6,620 nt of DNA from Armatimonadota bacterium (lineage in GTDB: Bacteria; Armatimonadota; Fimbriimonadia; Fimbriimonadales; Fimbriimonadaceae), in NCBI GenBank assembly GCA_003516955.1, contig DPBN01000211.1:1-6620 (forward strand), in the 5' to 3' direction. Position numbers and translations under genes: made by a program. The notes beneath the pieces were generated by a model, which did no database searches, had not been told where the DNA came from, and saw nothing but the letters and a program-made list of their open reading frames with translations. This document shows, in pieces, positions 1 to 6,292 of this stretch (the first letter of the stretch is position 1; every line of letters begins with the position of its first letter).

Positions 1-845
1 AAAGCGATGGAGTTCTTCAGTGCGGCGGGCAGGAAGCCTTGGGCCATGTAGTCCAGCACGCGCGTCGCGCCGTGCCGCTTGCTCAGCTTCTTGCCGTCGT
101 TGCCGACGATGACCGGGCAGTGGACGAAGACCGGCCTCTCCCAGCCGAACATGTCGAACAGGAGGGCGTGCTTGGGCGCGGAGGAGATCCACTCCTCGCC
201 GCGCAGGATGTGCGTGATGCCCATTAGGTGGTCGTCGACCATGGCCGCGAAGTGGTAGGTCGGCATGCCGTCGGCCTTGATGAGCACCGGATCGTCGATC
301 TGATCGCTGTCCCACTCGATGCGGCCGCGGATCACGTCGTCCACCACGATGCGCTGGCCGCGCGGAATCCGCTGGCGGATGACGTAGGGCCGACCCGCCC
401 TCTCGGCGGCCTCGACCTTGGATGGCGGCGCGTCGCGCCACTCGCCGCCGAAGTAGCCCACGGGCAGCTTGTTGGCCACCTGATGCTCCCGCATCGCGGC
501 GAGCTCCTCCGGCGTGTCGAACGCCTTGTACGCGTGCCCTGCCTCGAGCAGCCGGCGGACGTAGGGCTCGTAGATGCCGGCCTCCTTCCGCTCGCTCTGC
601 CGGTAGGGCGCGCACGGTCCGCCGACGTGCGGACCTTCGTCGAACTGGATGCCCACCCAGCGGAGCGTCTCGATGAACTCCCGCTCGCTGTCGGGGTTGT
701 AGCGCGACCGGTCGGTGTCCTCGATCCGCAGGATGTTCTGCCCTCCGCAGTGCCGCGCGAACAGATACTTGAAGAGCGCGTCGCGCAGCGCGCCCACGTG
801 GAGGAGGCCCGTGGGACTGGGGGCGAACCGGACTCGAACCGACAT
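1..845 (-). CDS. gltX: Glutamyl-tRNA synthetase, N-terminal part (3' end beyond window)
   Basis: Class I aminoacyl-tRNA synthetase that charges tRNA-Glu with glutamate in the cytoplasm. The first 281 residues are present and the gene continues past the left edge, so the anticodon-binding domain is missing here. Residues 7-13 (FAPSPTG) and the HIGH-type motif HVGA (16-19) open the Rossmann fold. R6, S10 and E42 match family substrate-binding positions. IEDTD (41-45), YRQSER (81-86), PTYHFA (195-200) and DDHLMG (204-209) are typical. The KMSKS-type motif is KLSKR (253-257). The region where E. coli GltX carries zinc-binding Cys/His residues (about 95-130) has no cysteine, so this is a zinc-less form, as in Thermus. 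The ATG at 845 is chosen because it directly precedes the conserved VRFAPSPTG. It lies 2 nt after the HAD gene stop, with no strong Shine-Dalgarno, which suggests translational coupling. Whether it charges only tRNA-Glu or also tRNA-Gln cannot be judged. Confidence 0.96.
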   Translation of the reverse strand, partial: MSVRVRFAPSPTGLLHVGALRDALFKYLFARHCGGQNILRIEDTDRSRYNPDSEREFIETLRWVGIQFDEGPHVGGPCAPYRQSERKEAGIYEPYVRRLLEAGHAYKAFDTPEELAAMREHQVANKLPVGYFGGEWRDAPPSKVEAAERAGRPYVIRQRIPRGQRIVVDDVIRGRIEWDSDQIDDPVLIKADGMPTYHFAAMVDDHLMGITHILRGEEWISSAPKHALLFDMFGWERPVFVHCPVIVGNDGKKLSKRHGATRVLDYMAQGFLPAALKNSIA

Positions 846-847
846 GG

Positions 848-1402
848 CTAGGAGGTTACCTGCCCGCGCGCGATCCACTCCGCGGCCTCCAGCAGGTTGG
901 GGAACACCCTCTCCGGCTGGTACGGCCACTCGTGCCAGTCGCCTGCCCTCGAGACGCCGCTCAGTACAAGAATCGGCCTGAGACCTGCACGGTGCGCACA
1001 CTCGATGTCCGTCGGCTGGTCGCCGATGAGGAAGGCGCCGCTCAGGTCGAGACCGAACTCGTCTCGCGCTTGGAACACCATGCCGGGACCCGGCTTGCGA
1101 TAGTCGCCCGCTTCGGAACGCAGCAAAGTGCAGTAGTAGATCCGCCGGATCTGGAAGCCCCGCGGAGCGACCGCGGCCTGCAGCTTGGCGTCGATCTCCC
1201 GCAGCGTGTCCTCCGTGTAGAGCCCGAGGGCGACTCCCTGCTGGTTGCTGACCACGTAGATGTCGTATCCCGCCCGGTCGAGCGTCTCCAGCGCGTCGAC
1301 GGTCCACGGGAACAGACGGAAATCGTCCGCCGACGTGACGTAGGGGTCCAGGTCGACGTTGATCACGCCGTCGCGGTCAAGGAAGATGGGCCGACGAGTC
1401 AC
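848..1402 (-). CDS. HAD-superfamily phosphatase, GmhB/histidinol-phosphatase-like (subclass IIIA), 184 aa
   Basis: Small cytoplasmic phosphomonoesterase. All four HAD motifs are visible. Motif I is DRDG with nucleophile D9 and acid/base D11. Motif II is SNQQG with S52. Motif III is K103 in RKPGPGM. Motif IV is GDQPTD with D128 and D132. The compact length without a large cap, plus LDRDGVIN and the SNQQG segment, resemble GmhB (D-glycero-D-manno-heptose 1,7-bisphosphate 7-phosphatase) and the phosphatase half of HisB. In those enzymes the loop before the motif III lysine normally holds a Cys/His zinc site. Here only C91 remains and the zinc site is missing, so the substrate is uncertain. The GTG start at 1402 is chosen because upstream in-frame sequence overlaps the MFS gene and has no family similarity. 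It lies 11 nt after the MFS stop, and gltX begins 2 nt after this stop. A heptose or other sugar-phosphate role would suit the glycan genes nearby, but that is inference. Confidence 0.88.
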   Translation of the reverse strand: MTRRPIFLDRDGVINVDLDPYVTSADDFRLFPWTVDALETLDRAGYDIYVVSNQQGVALGLYTEDTLREIDAKLQAAVAPRGFQIRRIYYCTLLRSEAGDYRKPGPGMVFQARDEFGLDLSGAFLIGDQPTDIECAHRAGLRPILVLSGVSRAGDWHEWPYQPERVFPNLLEAAEWIARGQVTS

Positions 1403-1413
1403 GGGACGGATTG

Positions 1414-2742
1414 TTACCCGATCGGCGCGGCATCCGGCCCGTCGAGCCCCTGGAACCCCTTTCGATCCGCCCATGCCCAGATCGCACCCAAGACCACGAT
1501 CAGGCCGCCCAAGCGGAGGGCGAGCGGCAGACCGGTGTCTGAAACCAGCAATCCCGGACCCAGCAGCCCGAAGTCGGGAACGCCCGGAAGGGCCTGGGCG
1601 GCCAGCGCCACCGGAGCAAGCGACTGCGGAAGGCTTTCCGGAATCCACCGTGCGATCCACCCGAACAGCAGGAGCCCGACCGGTCCCAGTCCCGACAGCG
1701 CCCAGATGTGGATCGACAGAACGCGGCCCCGGAACTCGTCCGGCGAGAGGAGTTGGCACAGCGCGTTGGTGGTGTTGAACTGCGAGACGGTGCCGAAGCC
1801 CATCGCCATCAGCAGCGGATAGGCCAAGCCGCCGCTGCGCGCGTAGCTGAGCAAGACCAAGCCGACTCCGACGATGGTCATGGAGAGCCGGATGGTGAGC
1901 GACCTCAGTCTCCGCTCGGCGAGGAAGGTGAGGGTGACGAGCCCCGCGATCGCTCCTACGCCAATCGCGGACATCGCCATGCCGAGGCCCTGCTTGTCCA
2001 GGCCGAGCATCTTCACGGCGATCGCGGGCATGAGCGCCAAGTAGTGCATCGCGAACACCGAGACGATCGCCTCCAGCAGCAGGAGCGTCCGCAGGTTCCG
2101 ATGGTTCCAGGCGTAGCGAAAGCCGGCGAGAAGGCGGTCCTTCACCGGCTCCACGGCGCGCGGCAAGGATCGCAGGTCGGCGCGGATGAACACCATCGAC
2201 GCGATCAGCGCGGCGTAGCTGAATCCGTTGGCCAGGAAGCAGGCTTGGGCGCCGAAAGACGCGAGCAGCACGCCGCCGATCGTCGGTCCCACGATGCGCG
2301 CCAGATTGAAGGTCATGGCGTTCAGCGGGACGGCGGCGGCCAGCTCCTCCGGCGGCACCACCCTACTGACGACCGTTTGGCGCGTGGGCATCTCCACCGT
2401 CGAGACCAAGCCCAGAATCAGGGCCACCGCGACGAAGTGCCAGTACTGAACGAAGCCGAAGGCGGTGGCCGCGGCAAGGAAGAACGCCCCGGCGGCGAAC
2501 ACCGCCTGGCAGAAGATCAGCACCCAGCGCTTGTCGAACGCGTCGGCGAGGAAGCCCGCGAACGGCCCGACGATCGACACCGGCAACGAGGAGCAGAACG
2601 TGATGAACGCCAGCTTCGCCTCATCCCGGGTGAGTTCGAAGACCAGCCACCCGTGTCCGACGTTCTGGATCCAAGAGCCGGTGAACGAAACGAGCGCGCC
2701 GAGCCAGAGCAACAGGAAATCCCGGTGCCGAAAGGCCCGCAT
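1414..2742 (-). CDS. MFS transporter, MFS_3/EntS-type exporter, 442 aa
   Basis: Inner-membrane secondary transporter, probably a proton-coupled exporter. The N-terminus (RHRDFLLLWLGALVSFTGSW) and the order of about 12 hydrophobic segments match the MFS_3 group that includes the enterobactin exporter EntS and many drug/siderophore exporters. Motif A is GFLADAFDKR (63-72), between TM2 and TM3. PTRQ (119-122) and the PDEFRGRV box (334-341) are also typical. Between the putative TM11 and TM12 (about 368-408) there is a Pro/Leu/Ala-rich stretch longer than I expect for the family. The ATG at 2742 is preferred over a GTG at 2781, because homologues start at the RHR(D/N)F segment and the extra 13 residues are not hydrophobic and lack a ribosome-binding site. 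A -10-like CATACT ends 7 nt upstream, so the transcript may be nearly leaderless. First gene of the apparent MFS-HAD-gltX operon. Substrate unknown. Confidence 0.9.
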   Translation of the reverse strand: MRAFRHRDFLLLWLGALVSFTGSWIQNVGHGWLVFELTRDEAKLAFITFCSSLPVSIVGPFAGFLADAFDKRWVLIFCQAVFAAGAFFLAAATAFGFVQYWHFVAVALILGLVSTVEMPTRQTVVSRVVPPEELAAAVPLNAMTFNLARIVGPTIGGVLLASFGAQACFLANGFSYAALIASMVFIRADLRSLPRAVEPVKDRLLAGFRYAWNHRNLRTLLLLEAIVSVFAMHYLALMPAIAVKMLGLDKQGLGMAMSAIGVGAIAGLVTLTFLAERRLRSLTIRLSMTIVGVGLVLLSYARSGGLAYPLLMAMGFGTVSQFNTTNALCQLLSPDEFRGRVLSIHIWALSGLGPVGLLLFGWIARWIPESLPQSLAPVALAAQALPGVPDFGLLGPGLLVSDTGLPLALRLGGLIVVLGAIWAWADRKGFQGLDGPDAAPIG

Positions 2743-2810
2743 CGTTCCCAGTATGAACCCTCGGCGGGGGCTGTTGCGCACAGGTAAACTGGTGGTCGGC
2801 TGCGTCCATG

Positions 2811-2840
2811 CCTCGGGCGGCGGCCACCGAGGGTTGAGAG
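2811..2840 (+). promoter_or_regulatory. Ribosome-binding site of the glycosyltransferase gene, inside a potential hairpin
   Basis: GAGGG at 2829-2833 lies 7 nt before the TTG start at 2841 and is one of the better Shine-Dalgarno matches in the window, which supports this unusual start. The same bases lie in the right arm of a perfect 6-bp inverted repeat: CCTCGG (2811-2816) and CCGAGG (2827-2832), with a 10-nt loop. If the mRNA begins upstream of 2811, this GC-only stem would cover the ribosome-binding site. Pairing is read directly from the sequence; a regulatory effect is inference. Confidence 0.4.
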
Positions 2841-3932
2841 TTGTCGGATAGGCCGTACCGGGTGTTGCAGATCATCTCGAGCTCCAGGACGTCTGGCGCC
2901 GAGCGGCACGTCCTCAACCTCACCGACCTCCTCCGCAGGCGCGGCCACGACGTGGAGGTGCTCTGTCCCGAGGGCGAGTGGCTTCCCGGTGTGCTTCGAA
3001 GCCACGGCGTCCGGGTCCACGAGCAGTCGATGCGCAAGTCGGGCTGGTTCCGAACGCTGGCCTACACGCTCAGGACCGTTCGCAAGGACCGCGTGGACCT
3101 AGTCCACACGCACCTGACGCGCGGCACGTACTTCGGCTACCTCGCGGGCCTGCTCCGCGGAGTTCCCGTCGTCGCCTCGGCGCACATCGCGAACCGCGAC
3201 CAGATCTACCGTCGCGTGGCCCGCGGGACGAACCGCCTGATCGCCGTGAGCAACTACGTTCGGGGGAACCTCTTCGGGCAGGGGGTGCCGGACCGGTTCA
3301 TCGACACCGTGTACAACGGAACGGACTTCGACCAGATCGAAGACCACGATCCGGAGGAGCTGAAGTCGGAGCTCGGCTTCGAGCCGCGTTCGCGCCTGGT
3401 CGGGCTGATCGGCCGGGTGTGCCGGGAGAAGGGGCATCTGGAGATGGTCCGAGCCATGGACGAGGTGCGCAAGGCCCACCCCGAGGCGCACATCCTGTTC
3501 GTCGGCCGGGTGTCAGAGGAGATCCGCGAGGAGCTGGGTTCGGAGCTCGAGTCCAAGGGCCTGCGGGAGAACGTGCACCTGCTGGGGGAGCGGTCCGACG
3601 TGGCCCGGGTGCTGGATTCGGTGGAGTTCAGCACGATGCCGTCCCACAAGGAGGCCTTTGGGATCGCGGCGATCGAGGCCATGGCTCGGAGCCGGGCCGT
3701 GGTGGCGACCCGGATCGGCGGCCTGCCCGAGGTCGTGCGCCACGGAACGACGGGCTTGCTGGTGGATCTGCGGCCGGGGGAGATCGCCGAGGCGATGCTC
3801 TTCATGCTGGACCACCCGCAGGAGTGCCGGGAGATGGGCAGGCGCGGCCGGCAGCTGGTCCGCGAGAAGTTCACGCTCGACCACATGGTCGAACGGACGC
3901 TGATGGTCTATCAGAAGGCCGTCGGCTTCTAG
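2841..3932 (+). CDS. GT4-family (GT-B fold) glycosyltransferase, 363 aa
   Basis: Retaining glycosyltransferase of the RfaB/WcaL type, which transfers a sugar from a nucleotide-sugar donor to a glycan or lipid acceptor at the cytoplasmic face of the membrane. The N-terminal Rossmann half begins VLQIISSS and contains SGAERHVLNL (18-27), the acceptor-side glycine/basic loop, then VDLVHTHL and LIAVSNYV. The C-terminal half carries GRVCREKG (191-198), where R192 and K197 correspond to donor-phosphate-binding residues. The EX7E motif is E271...E279 in EAFGIAAIE, followed by GGLPEVV and GTTGLLV. Length is normal for the family. TTG is used as start, supported by GAGGG 7 nt upstream and by the conserved VLQIIS close behind; no in-frame ATG fits. 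The gene diverges from the MFS gene and ends head-on in the anti-sigma gene, sharing the CTAG that holds both stops. Donor and acceptor cannot be told. A role in a surface polysaccharide or glycolipid is likely from family and from the epimerase nearby. Confidence 0.93.
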   Translation: MSDRPYRVLQIISSSRTSGAERHVLNLTDLLRRRGHDVEVLCPEGEWLPGVLRSHGVRVHEQSMRKSGWFRTLAYTLRTVRKDRVDLVHTHLTRGTYFGYLAGLLRGVPVVASAHIANRDQIYRRVARGTNRLIAVSNYVRGNLFGQGVPDRFIDTVYNGTDFDQIEDHDPEELKSELGFEPRSRLVGLIGRVCREKGHLEMVRAMDEVRKAHPEAHILFVGRVSEEIREELGSELESKGLRENVHLLGERSDVARVLDSVEFSTMPSHKEAFGIAAIEAMARSRAVVATRIGGLPEVVRHGTTGLLVDLRPGEIAEAMLFMLDHPQECREMGRRGRQLVREKFTLDHMVERTLMVYQKAVGF

Positions 3933-4672
3933 CGGACCTTGGTGGCGAGGGCGATGGCGCGCAGGCTCTCAAAGTCCCTGTCTCCGGCCACGAACAGAGC
4001 GTAGCCGTTGTCCGTCCACGCCAGGCTCGGCAGGCCGTTCATGCGGCCGTAGAGGAATTCGCCGCCAGTAGGCAAGGGTCGGAATCCGTCGATCGTCGAC
4101 GCCCCCGACACGACCCACACGGACACGTCGCCCTTGGCGTCGCGCAGCACGACGCGGATGATCCTGCGACCGTCGCAGTAGCCGGTGGAGATGGAGCGGA
4201 CCTGACAGACGCCCGGGTTGAGGTTCATGGGCGCGTCGCCGATGGTGCCGACCGCCCACTGGTGCATCTTTTCCGGCTCCGTCGTGCGGGGCTGGGCCAC
4301 GGGCATCAGCGTGGATGCCATGGAGGCCACCTCTCCGGGGCGGATCAGCCCGCTGCCGAGGGTCCGGTTCACCCAGGCTCCCACCAGGAGGATGGCCAAG
4401 AACACGCCGCAGATTCCCCACGCGTAGCGGCCGACGAACTGCTGGATGCGGATGTCCTGGTCGAGCCTCCGAATCCGCTCCCGGCAGGCGTTCCACGATT
4501 CGGCGGACTGCTCCGTGGCGCACTTGCTCCGGAGGACCGTCTTGGTGAGGACGATCGCGTGGTACTCGGCCGTCAGGGCTGGGTCAGCCTCGACGGCTTG
4601 GCTGACGATCTTCTGACGGTCCGAGTCGAGCTCTCCGTCGACCCAGGCGTGGATGTCCAGTCGGTCGATCAT
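3929..4672 (-). CDS. Probable membrane-bound anti-sigma factor, 247 aa
   Basis: Single-pass membrane protein that probably binds and silences the sigma factor encoded just upstream. The N-terminal cytoplasmic part begins IHAWVDGELD (7-16), the start pattern of many anti-sigma factors, and continues as a charged helical domain to about residue 78. One hydrophobic segment (YAWGICGVFLAILLVGAWV, 83-101) spans the membrane. The remaining ~145 residues would lie outside, with C156 and C166 close enough for a disulfide, and a beta-rich GDVSVWVVSG segment (181-190). The classical zinc-binding HxxxCxxC of ZAS-type anti-sigma factors is absent; the only cytoplasmic cysteines are C51 and C63. The ATG overlaps the sigma stop as ATGA, with AAGG about 9 nt upstream, so the pair is co-translated. 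The assignment rests on position, topology and N-terminal pattern; I do not recognise the outer domain. It could instead be a regulator that senses an envelope signal through that domain. Confidence 0.78.
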   Translation of the reverse strand: MIDRLDIHAWVDGELDSDRQKIVSQAVEADPALTAEYHAIVLTKTVLRSKCATEQSAESWNACRERIRRLDQDIRIQQFVGRYAWGICGVFLAILLVGAWVNRTLGSGLIRPGEVASMASTLMPVAQPRTTEPEKMHQWAVGTIGDAPMNLNPGVCQVRSISTGYCDGRRIIRVVLRDAKGDVSVWVVSGASTIDGFRPLPTGGEFLYGRMNGLPSLAWTDNGYALFVAGDRDFESLRAIALATKVR

Positions 4673-5232
4673 TCCTGCGTACCTTGTTTCAGATAACCCT
4701 CTCGGCGGGCGAATTGTTCCAGCTCCCGTCGGAGAATGGCCCGTCCGCGCGCCAGCCGGGACCGGACCGTGCCCACCGGCACGTTCGTGGCGTCGGCGAT
4801 CTCCTGATAGCTCAGGCCCTCGATGTCGCTGAGGATGACCGCCGTGCGGAAGTCCTCTGGCACCTTGCCGAGGGCCTCCTCGACCTCTTGGCTCAGCAGA
4901 CCGTCGAACAGCTGGGCGTCGGGTTCGCTGCCTTCCTCGGCCACCGGTTCATAAACGTTCTCGTCCTCCAGCGACGCGATCTGCGGGCCGCGCGTCCGCC
5001 GGCGGTACTTGTTGATGAACAGGTTCGTGAGGATGCGCAGGATCCAGGCCTTGAAGTTGGTGCCGTCGAACCGGTCGTAGGCCTCGAAGGCCCGCACGAT
5101 GGCCTCCTGGGCGAGATCCTCCGCCTCTTCTCGGGAGCGGGTGAGGCGCAGAGCGGTCCCCAGAACGGAGGGGAAGACCCTCTCGGCCTCCTTCTCGAAC
5201 CTCTCCCTGGCGGAACGCCGGCCAAGCCACAT
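4669..5232 (-). CDS. ECF-family RNA polymerase sigma factor, 187 aa
   Basis: Alternative sigma factor of the extracytoplasmic-function group (RpoE/SigW-like) that directs RNA polymerase to a small regulon. Region 2 spans about 16-80, with TRSREEAEDLAQEAIVRAF (31-49), then FDGTNFKAWILRILTNLF and a basic end NKYRRRTR. An acidic linker (about 88-110) follows. Region 4 spans about 113-172, with ALGKVPEDFRTAVILSDIEG and the helix-turn-helix YQEIADATNVPVGTVRSRLA (142-161). No C-terminal extension is present. ATG 5232 gives the usual ECF length; a GTG at 5301 would add 23 unconserved residues and run through the dyad and into the divergent epimerase start, so it is rejected. TACACT, a -10-like hexamer, ends 10 nt before the ATG. 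The downstream gene overlaps by ATGA and encodes the likely cognate anti-sigma factor. Auto-regulation is typical of the family, but I could not point to a convincing ECF promoter here. Confidence 0.95.
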   Translation of the reverse strand: MWLGRRSARERFEKEAERVFPSVLGTALRLTRSREEAEDLAQEAIVRAFEAYDRFDGTNFKAWILRILTNLFINKYRRRTRGPQIASLEDENVYEPVAEEGSEPDAQLFDGLLSQEVEEALGKVPEDFRTAVILSDIEGLSYQEIADATNVPVGTVRSRLARGRAILRRELEQFARREGYLKQGTQE

Positions 5233-5259
5233 GGACCCCGCGAGTGTACCCGTCGCTCC

Positions 5260-5286
5260 CCGCAAGCTCGGCTTCGAGCCTTGCGG
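5260..5286. repeat. Inverted repeat (dyad) in the divergent spacer between sigma factor and epimerase
   Basis: Perfect 7-bp arms CCGCAAG (5260-5266) and CTTGCGG (5280-5286) enclose a second 4-bp pair, CTCG (5267-5270) and CGAG (5275-5278). The loop is GCTT and there is one bulged C at 5279, giving 11 base pairs in a 27-base element. A nested alternative fold GGCT-TCG-AGCC (5270-5280) is also possible. It fills much of the 71-bp spacer between the two start codons. Possible roles are an operator for divergent promoters or an RNA hairpin in a 5' leader. No T-run follows on either strand, so a classical intrinsic terminator is unlikely. Confidence 0.7.
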
Positions 5287-5303
5287 TACGATGGCTTCCA
5301 CCG

Positions 5304-6254
5304 ATGTCCCCCAACGACCGCTTCCTCGTCACCGGCGGAGCCGGCTTCATCGGCAGCCACATCGTCGACGCCCTCTTGGCGCGCGGCAACCGGGTCGTGG
5401 TGCTGGACGACCTCTCGTCGGGCTCCTTGGACAACCTCGCCCACTGCCGGGACCGCGTGGAGTTCGTGCAGGGGTCGATCGCGGACGCTGACCTGGTGGC
5501 GCGTTTGGCGGAGGGCTGCCGCGGCATCTTCCACCTGGCCGCAGTGGTGAGCGTTCCGCAGTCGGTGGAGGAGCCGCTGCCCGTCGATCGCGTCAACACG
5601 CACGGAACGCTCTGCGTGCTGGAGGCCGCCCGGCGGGCCGGAGCGCGCGTGGTGTTCAGCTCCTCAGCCGCGGTGTACGGCGACGACCCGGAGCTTCCCA
5701 AAACCGAGCGGTCCCGCACCGAGCCGATCTCCCCCTACGGGGTTCAGAAGCTCGCGGGGGAGAAGTACCTGTTCGCCTACAACCGGCTGCACGGAGTCGA
5801 GGGCGTGGCTCTGCGCTACTTCAACGTGTTCGGCCCACGGCAGAACCCGCGGAGCATGTACTCCGGCGTGATCACGCTCCTCACGCTGAAGGCGCTTCGG
5901 GGCGAGCCGCTGACGATCTTCGGCGACGGCAGCCAGACCAGGGACTTCGTGTACGTTCGCGACGTGGTGGCGGCCAACCTGCTGGCGATGGACGCCGCCG
6001 ATGCGCCGGGGCTGGCGGTGAACGTCGGCACCGGCCGTGCCACCAGCGTGCTGGAGCTGGCGGAGACCATCCGCCGGGAGGCGCGCTCAGGCTCCGAGAT
6101 CGTGTTCGGGCCGCCGCGCCCCGGGGACATCCTCCATTCGAGGAGCGACCCGAGTCTCGCGGAGCGCGCGATCGGCTTCCGGGCGGCGGTGCCCTTGGCT
6201 CAAGGCCTCCGCGAGGCGATCGACTGGTTCCGCCAACACGTCCCTGGGGCGTGA
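5304..6254 (+). CDS. NAD-dependent UDP-sugar 4-epimerase, GalE/WbpP-like extended SDR, 316 aa
   Basis: Cytoplasmic enzyme that inverts C4 of a UDP-hexose, most likely UDP-Glc/UDP-Gal or their N-acetyl forms, supplying sugar donors for glycan synthesis. The NAD-binding Rossmann motif is VTGGAGFIG (9-17) with G11, G14 and G17. Then come VLDDLSSGS, the FHLAA turn, the catalytic serine in FSSSAAVYG (S121) and SPYGVQK with Y145 and K149. RYFNVFGPRQNP (171-182) and GDGSQTRDFVYV (207-218; R213 for the UDP phosphates) follow. The spacing of S121, Y145 and K149 matches E. coli GalE S124, Y149 and K153. The ATG at 5304 is chosen because it places the GxxGxxG motif at the usual distance; an upstream GTG at 5244 would add 20 unconserved residues. 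No clear Shine-Dalgarno is visible, and the -10-like TACGAT (5287-5292) ends 11 nt before the ATG. Related dehydratases or 4,6-epimerases with the same motifs cannot be excluded, and substrate size cannot be judged by eye. Confidence 0.93.
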   Translation: MSPNDRFLVTGGAGFIGSHIVDALLARGNRVVVLDDLSSGSLDNLAHCRDRVEFVQGSIADADLVARLAEGCRGIFHLAAVVSVPQSVEEPLPVDRVNTHGTLCVLEAARRAGARVVFSSSAAVYGDDPELPKTERSRTEPISPYGVQKLAGEKYLFAYNRLHGVEGVALRYFNVFGPRQNPRSMYSGVITLLTLKALRGEPLTIFGDGSQTRDFVYVRDVVAANLLAMDAADAPGLAVNVGTGRATSVLELAETIRREARSGSEIVFGPPRPGDILHSRSDPSLAERAIGFRAAVPLAQGLREAIDWFRQHVPGA

Positions 6255-6279
6255 CTCCGTTCCGTCCGATGGGTATAAT
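6251..6279 (+). promoter_or_regulatory. Sigma-70-type promoter of the tRNA-Thr gene
   Basis: A consensus -10 hexamer TATAAT (6274-6279) lies 17 bp downstream of GTGACT (6251-6256), a 4-of-6 match to TTGACA. The -35 element overlaps the epimerase TGA stop (6252-6254). Transcription should start near 6285-6287, giving a leader of only about 6-8 nt before the tRNA. The bases after the -10 (AGCGGACC) are GC-rich, as in stringently controlled stable-RNA promoters. This is the best promoter in the window. Confidence 0.8.
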
Positions 6280-6292
6280 AGCGGACCGGCGA

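Noticed and set aside
228..851. 207-codon open frame on the plus strand antisense to gltX
   Set aside because: The minus strand carries unmistakable GltX motifs over the whole span; the antisense product has none.
850..855. AGGAGG, a perfect Shine-Dalgarno on the plus strand
   Set aside because: No plausible plus-strand gene follows it. It falls at the HAD/gltX junction, where both genes read the other strand.
848..1759. Long version of the HAD protein with about 119 extra N-terminal residues
   Set aside because: The extension runs out of frame through the end of the MFS gene and has no family similarity; HAD motif I begins right after the GTG at 1402.
1708..2787. 359-codon open frame on the plus strand antisense to the MFS gene
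   Set aside because: Highly charged Gln/Glu/Arg/His-rich product with no domain. The minus strand encodes a clear membrane transporter in the same DNA.
2978..4696. 572-codon open frame on the plus strand across the glycosyltransferase and anti-sigma genes
   Set aside because: It lies out of frame over one real gene and antisense to the other. Its composition is Arg/Gly/Pro/Ala-rich low complexity with no recognisable motif, as expected for shadow frames in GC-rich coding DNA.
5244..5303. Upstream GTG start for the epimerase
   Set aside because: The 20 added residues are not conserved in the family and would read through the dyad; the ATG at 5304 places the NAD motif at the standard distance.
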